Shown here in pieces: positions 5,849 through 6,233 of a stretch of DNA of 6,233 nt; position 1 is the stretch's first letter, and each line of letters opens with the position of its first letter. Source of the DNA: Eggerthellaceae bacterium (GTDB lineage Bacteria > Actinomycetota > Coriobacteriia > Coriobacteriales > Eggerthellaceae); the NCBI GenBank assembly GCA_003452695.1, contig DMNP01000308.1:1-6233 (forward strand), written 5' to 3'. Below the pieces are notes generated by a model. It was not told the DNA's origin, made no database searches, and saw only the letters and a list, made by a program, of their open reading frames with translations. Position numbers and translations under genes: made by a program.

Positions 5849-6061
5849 ATGGGAGAAATCGACTCCGCGGTGGCGGCCGTCGACGCGCTCGATGACGCGG
5901 TTGTCAACATCGGCGGGTGCGCGCGGGCGCTCTCGCTCGAAGCGGCGCTCGACGGCTCCGAGATCTGCGCGATGGCGGCGCAGGTGCTCGACCAGGCGGC
6001 AGACGACGTGCGGCGCGTGTCGCGCTGGCTGCTCGCCGACGCAAGCGAAGGGGACGCCTAG
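5849..6061 (+). CDS. Small acidic helical protein, unknown
   Basis: This 70-residue protein begins MGEIDSAVAAVDALDD and ends RRVSRWLLADASEGDA. The start is set by the ribosome site just upstream. It is acidic, Ala-rich and almost free of Pro and Gly after residue 35, with heptad-like spacing of Val/Leu/Ala, so it is probably two or three helices that may pair in a bundle. Two cysteines (in GGCARAL and SEICAMA) are about 16 residues apart. There is no signal peptide or membrane segment, so it should be cytoplasmic. It is transcribed away from the surface-protein gene and ends before a strong hairpin. I do not recognise the family; a partner-binding protein or a small protein of mobile-element origin are both possible. 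Confidence 0.6.
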   Translation: MGEIDSAVAAVDALDDAVVNIGGCARALSLEAALDGSEICAMAAQVLDQAADDVRRVSRWLLADASEGDA

Positions 6062-6091
6062 CCCGAGGGGCTGTAACAAAAGCCTCTGATA

Positions 6092-6127
6092 AAGAAGGGT
6101 GAGAGCCGAACGGTTCTCATCCTTCTT
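6092..6127. terminator. Strong hairpin terminator between convergent genes
   Basis: A 16-bp stem (6092-6107 with 6112-6127), with two G-T pairs and a GAAC tetraloop, lies 31 nt after the stop at 6061. A pyrimidine-rich tail (CTTGTCGTC) follows on the plus strand and is only a moderate T-tract. The A-rich left arm makes it usable from the other side too, where it would end the leftward gene whose stop is at 6161. Confidence 0.75.
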
Positions 6128-6160
6128 CTTGTCGTCGGCGGGAGATCGGGCGCAAGTCGC

Positions 6161-6233
6161 CTATGCGATTGCGGCGGCGGATGCGGGATTCGCGGCCGCT
6201 CCGGCGATCTTCCTGATGTTGTGCCCCATCATG
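6161..6233 (-). CDS. C-terminal tail of a leftward gene, cut by window edge
   Basis: On the minus strand a frame enters from the right edge and ends at TAG 6163-6161 after 23 visible residues: MMGHNIRKIAGAAANP, then an Ala-rich tail. The position 34 nt before the hairpin fits a true gene end. The GHNIRKI pattern followed by a loose tail is reminiscent of the last helix of IS1182/IS4-type DDE transposases (which often end near HN.R/K..), but 23 residues are too few to be sure. An unrelated protein is equally possible. Confidence 0.4.
   Translation of the reverse strand, partial: MMGHNIRKIAGAAANPASAAAIA

Noticed and set aside
5642..6079. N-terminal extension of the 793-residue surface protein to a start at 6079 (939 residues)
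   Set aside because: The added 146 residues have no domain character, overlap the small gene 5849-6061 in antisense and would place the signal peptide inside the protein. ATG 5641 gives a normal signal peptide.

Overview
The window looks like an accessory, surface-protein-rich stretch of a high-GC Gram-positive chromosome. The best guess is a gut actinobacterium of the Eggerthellaceae/Coriobacteriia type. This is inferred from GC-rich codon use, strong AAGGAGG ribosome sites, a ChW-repeat secreted protein, a Big2-type Ig-like domain and a lysine-rich C-terminal module of a kind common in surface proteins of this group. No marker gene fixes the taxonomy.

Layout. Positions 1-690 are a gene graveyard: the 3' part of a frameshifted metallophosphoesterase (2-428), the first residues of a second phosphoesterase (490 onward), and an out-of-frame scrap of a surface-protein repeat (551-664). 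Positions 753-2165 form a complete unit: a palindrome-containing promoter, a good ribosome site, a 426-residue secreted ChW-repeat protein whose C-terminal half is unrecognised and much lower in GC, and an intrinsic terminator. Positions 2195-3113 are again debris: a possible 45-codon leftward ORF, the C-terminal end of an unknown leftward gene, and the C-terminal third or so of an IS1595-like transposase that abuts it. A perfect 19-bp inverted repeat follows (3167-3209). Positions 3260-5753 hold a leftward 793-residue secreted protein (transglutaminase-like fold apparently lacking the nucleophilic Cys, Big2 domain, disordered Gly/Ser linker, lysine-rich tail) with its promoter region. Divergent from it is a small 70-residue helical protein (5849-6061). 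A strong hairpin (6092-6127) then separates this from the tail of a leftward gene cut by the window edge.

How the parts relate. The two intact large genes both encode exported, modular proteins. Both have the same 10-bp palindrome GTTGCGCAAC upstream, in each case exactly 20 nt before a plausible -10 hexamer. This suggests they are co-regulated by one dimeric regulator, and it is the most interesting signal in the window. The surrounding fragments and the IS remnant show a region that has been repeatedly rearranged. I see no CRISPR array, tRNA, rRNA or complete mobile element.
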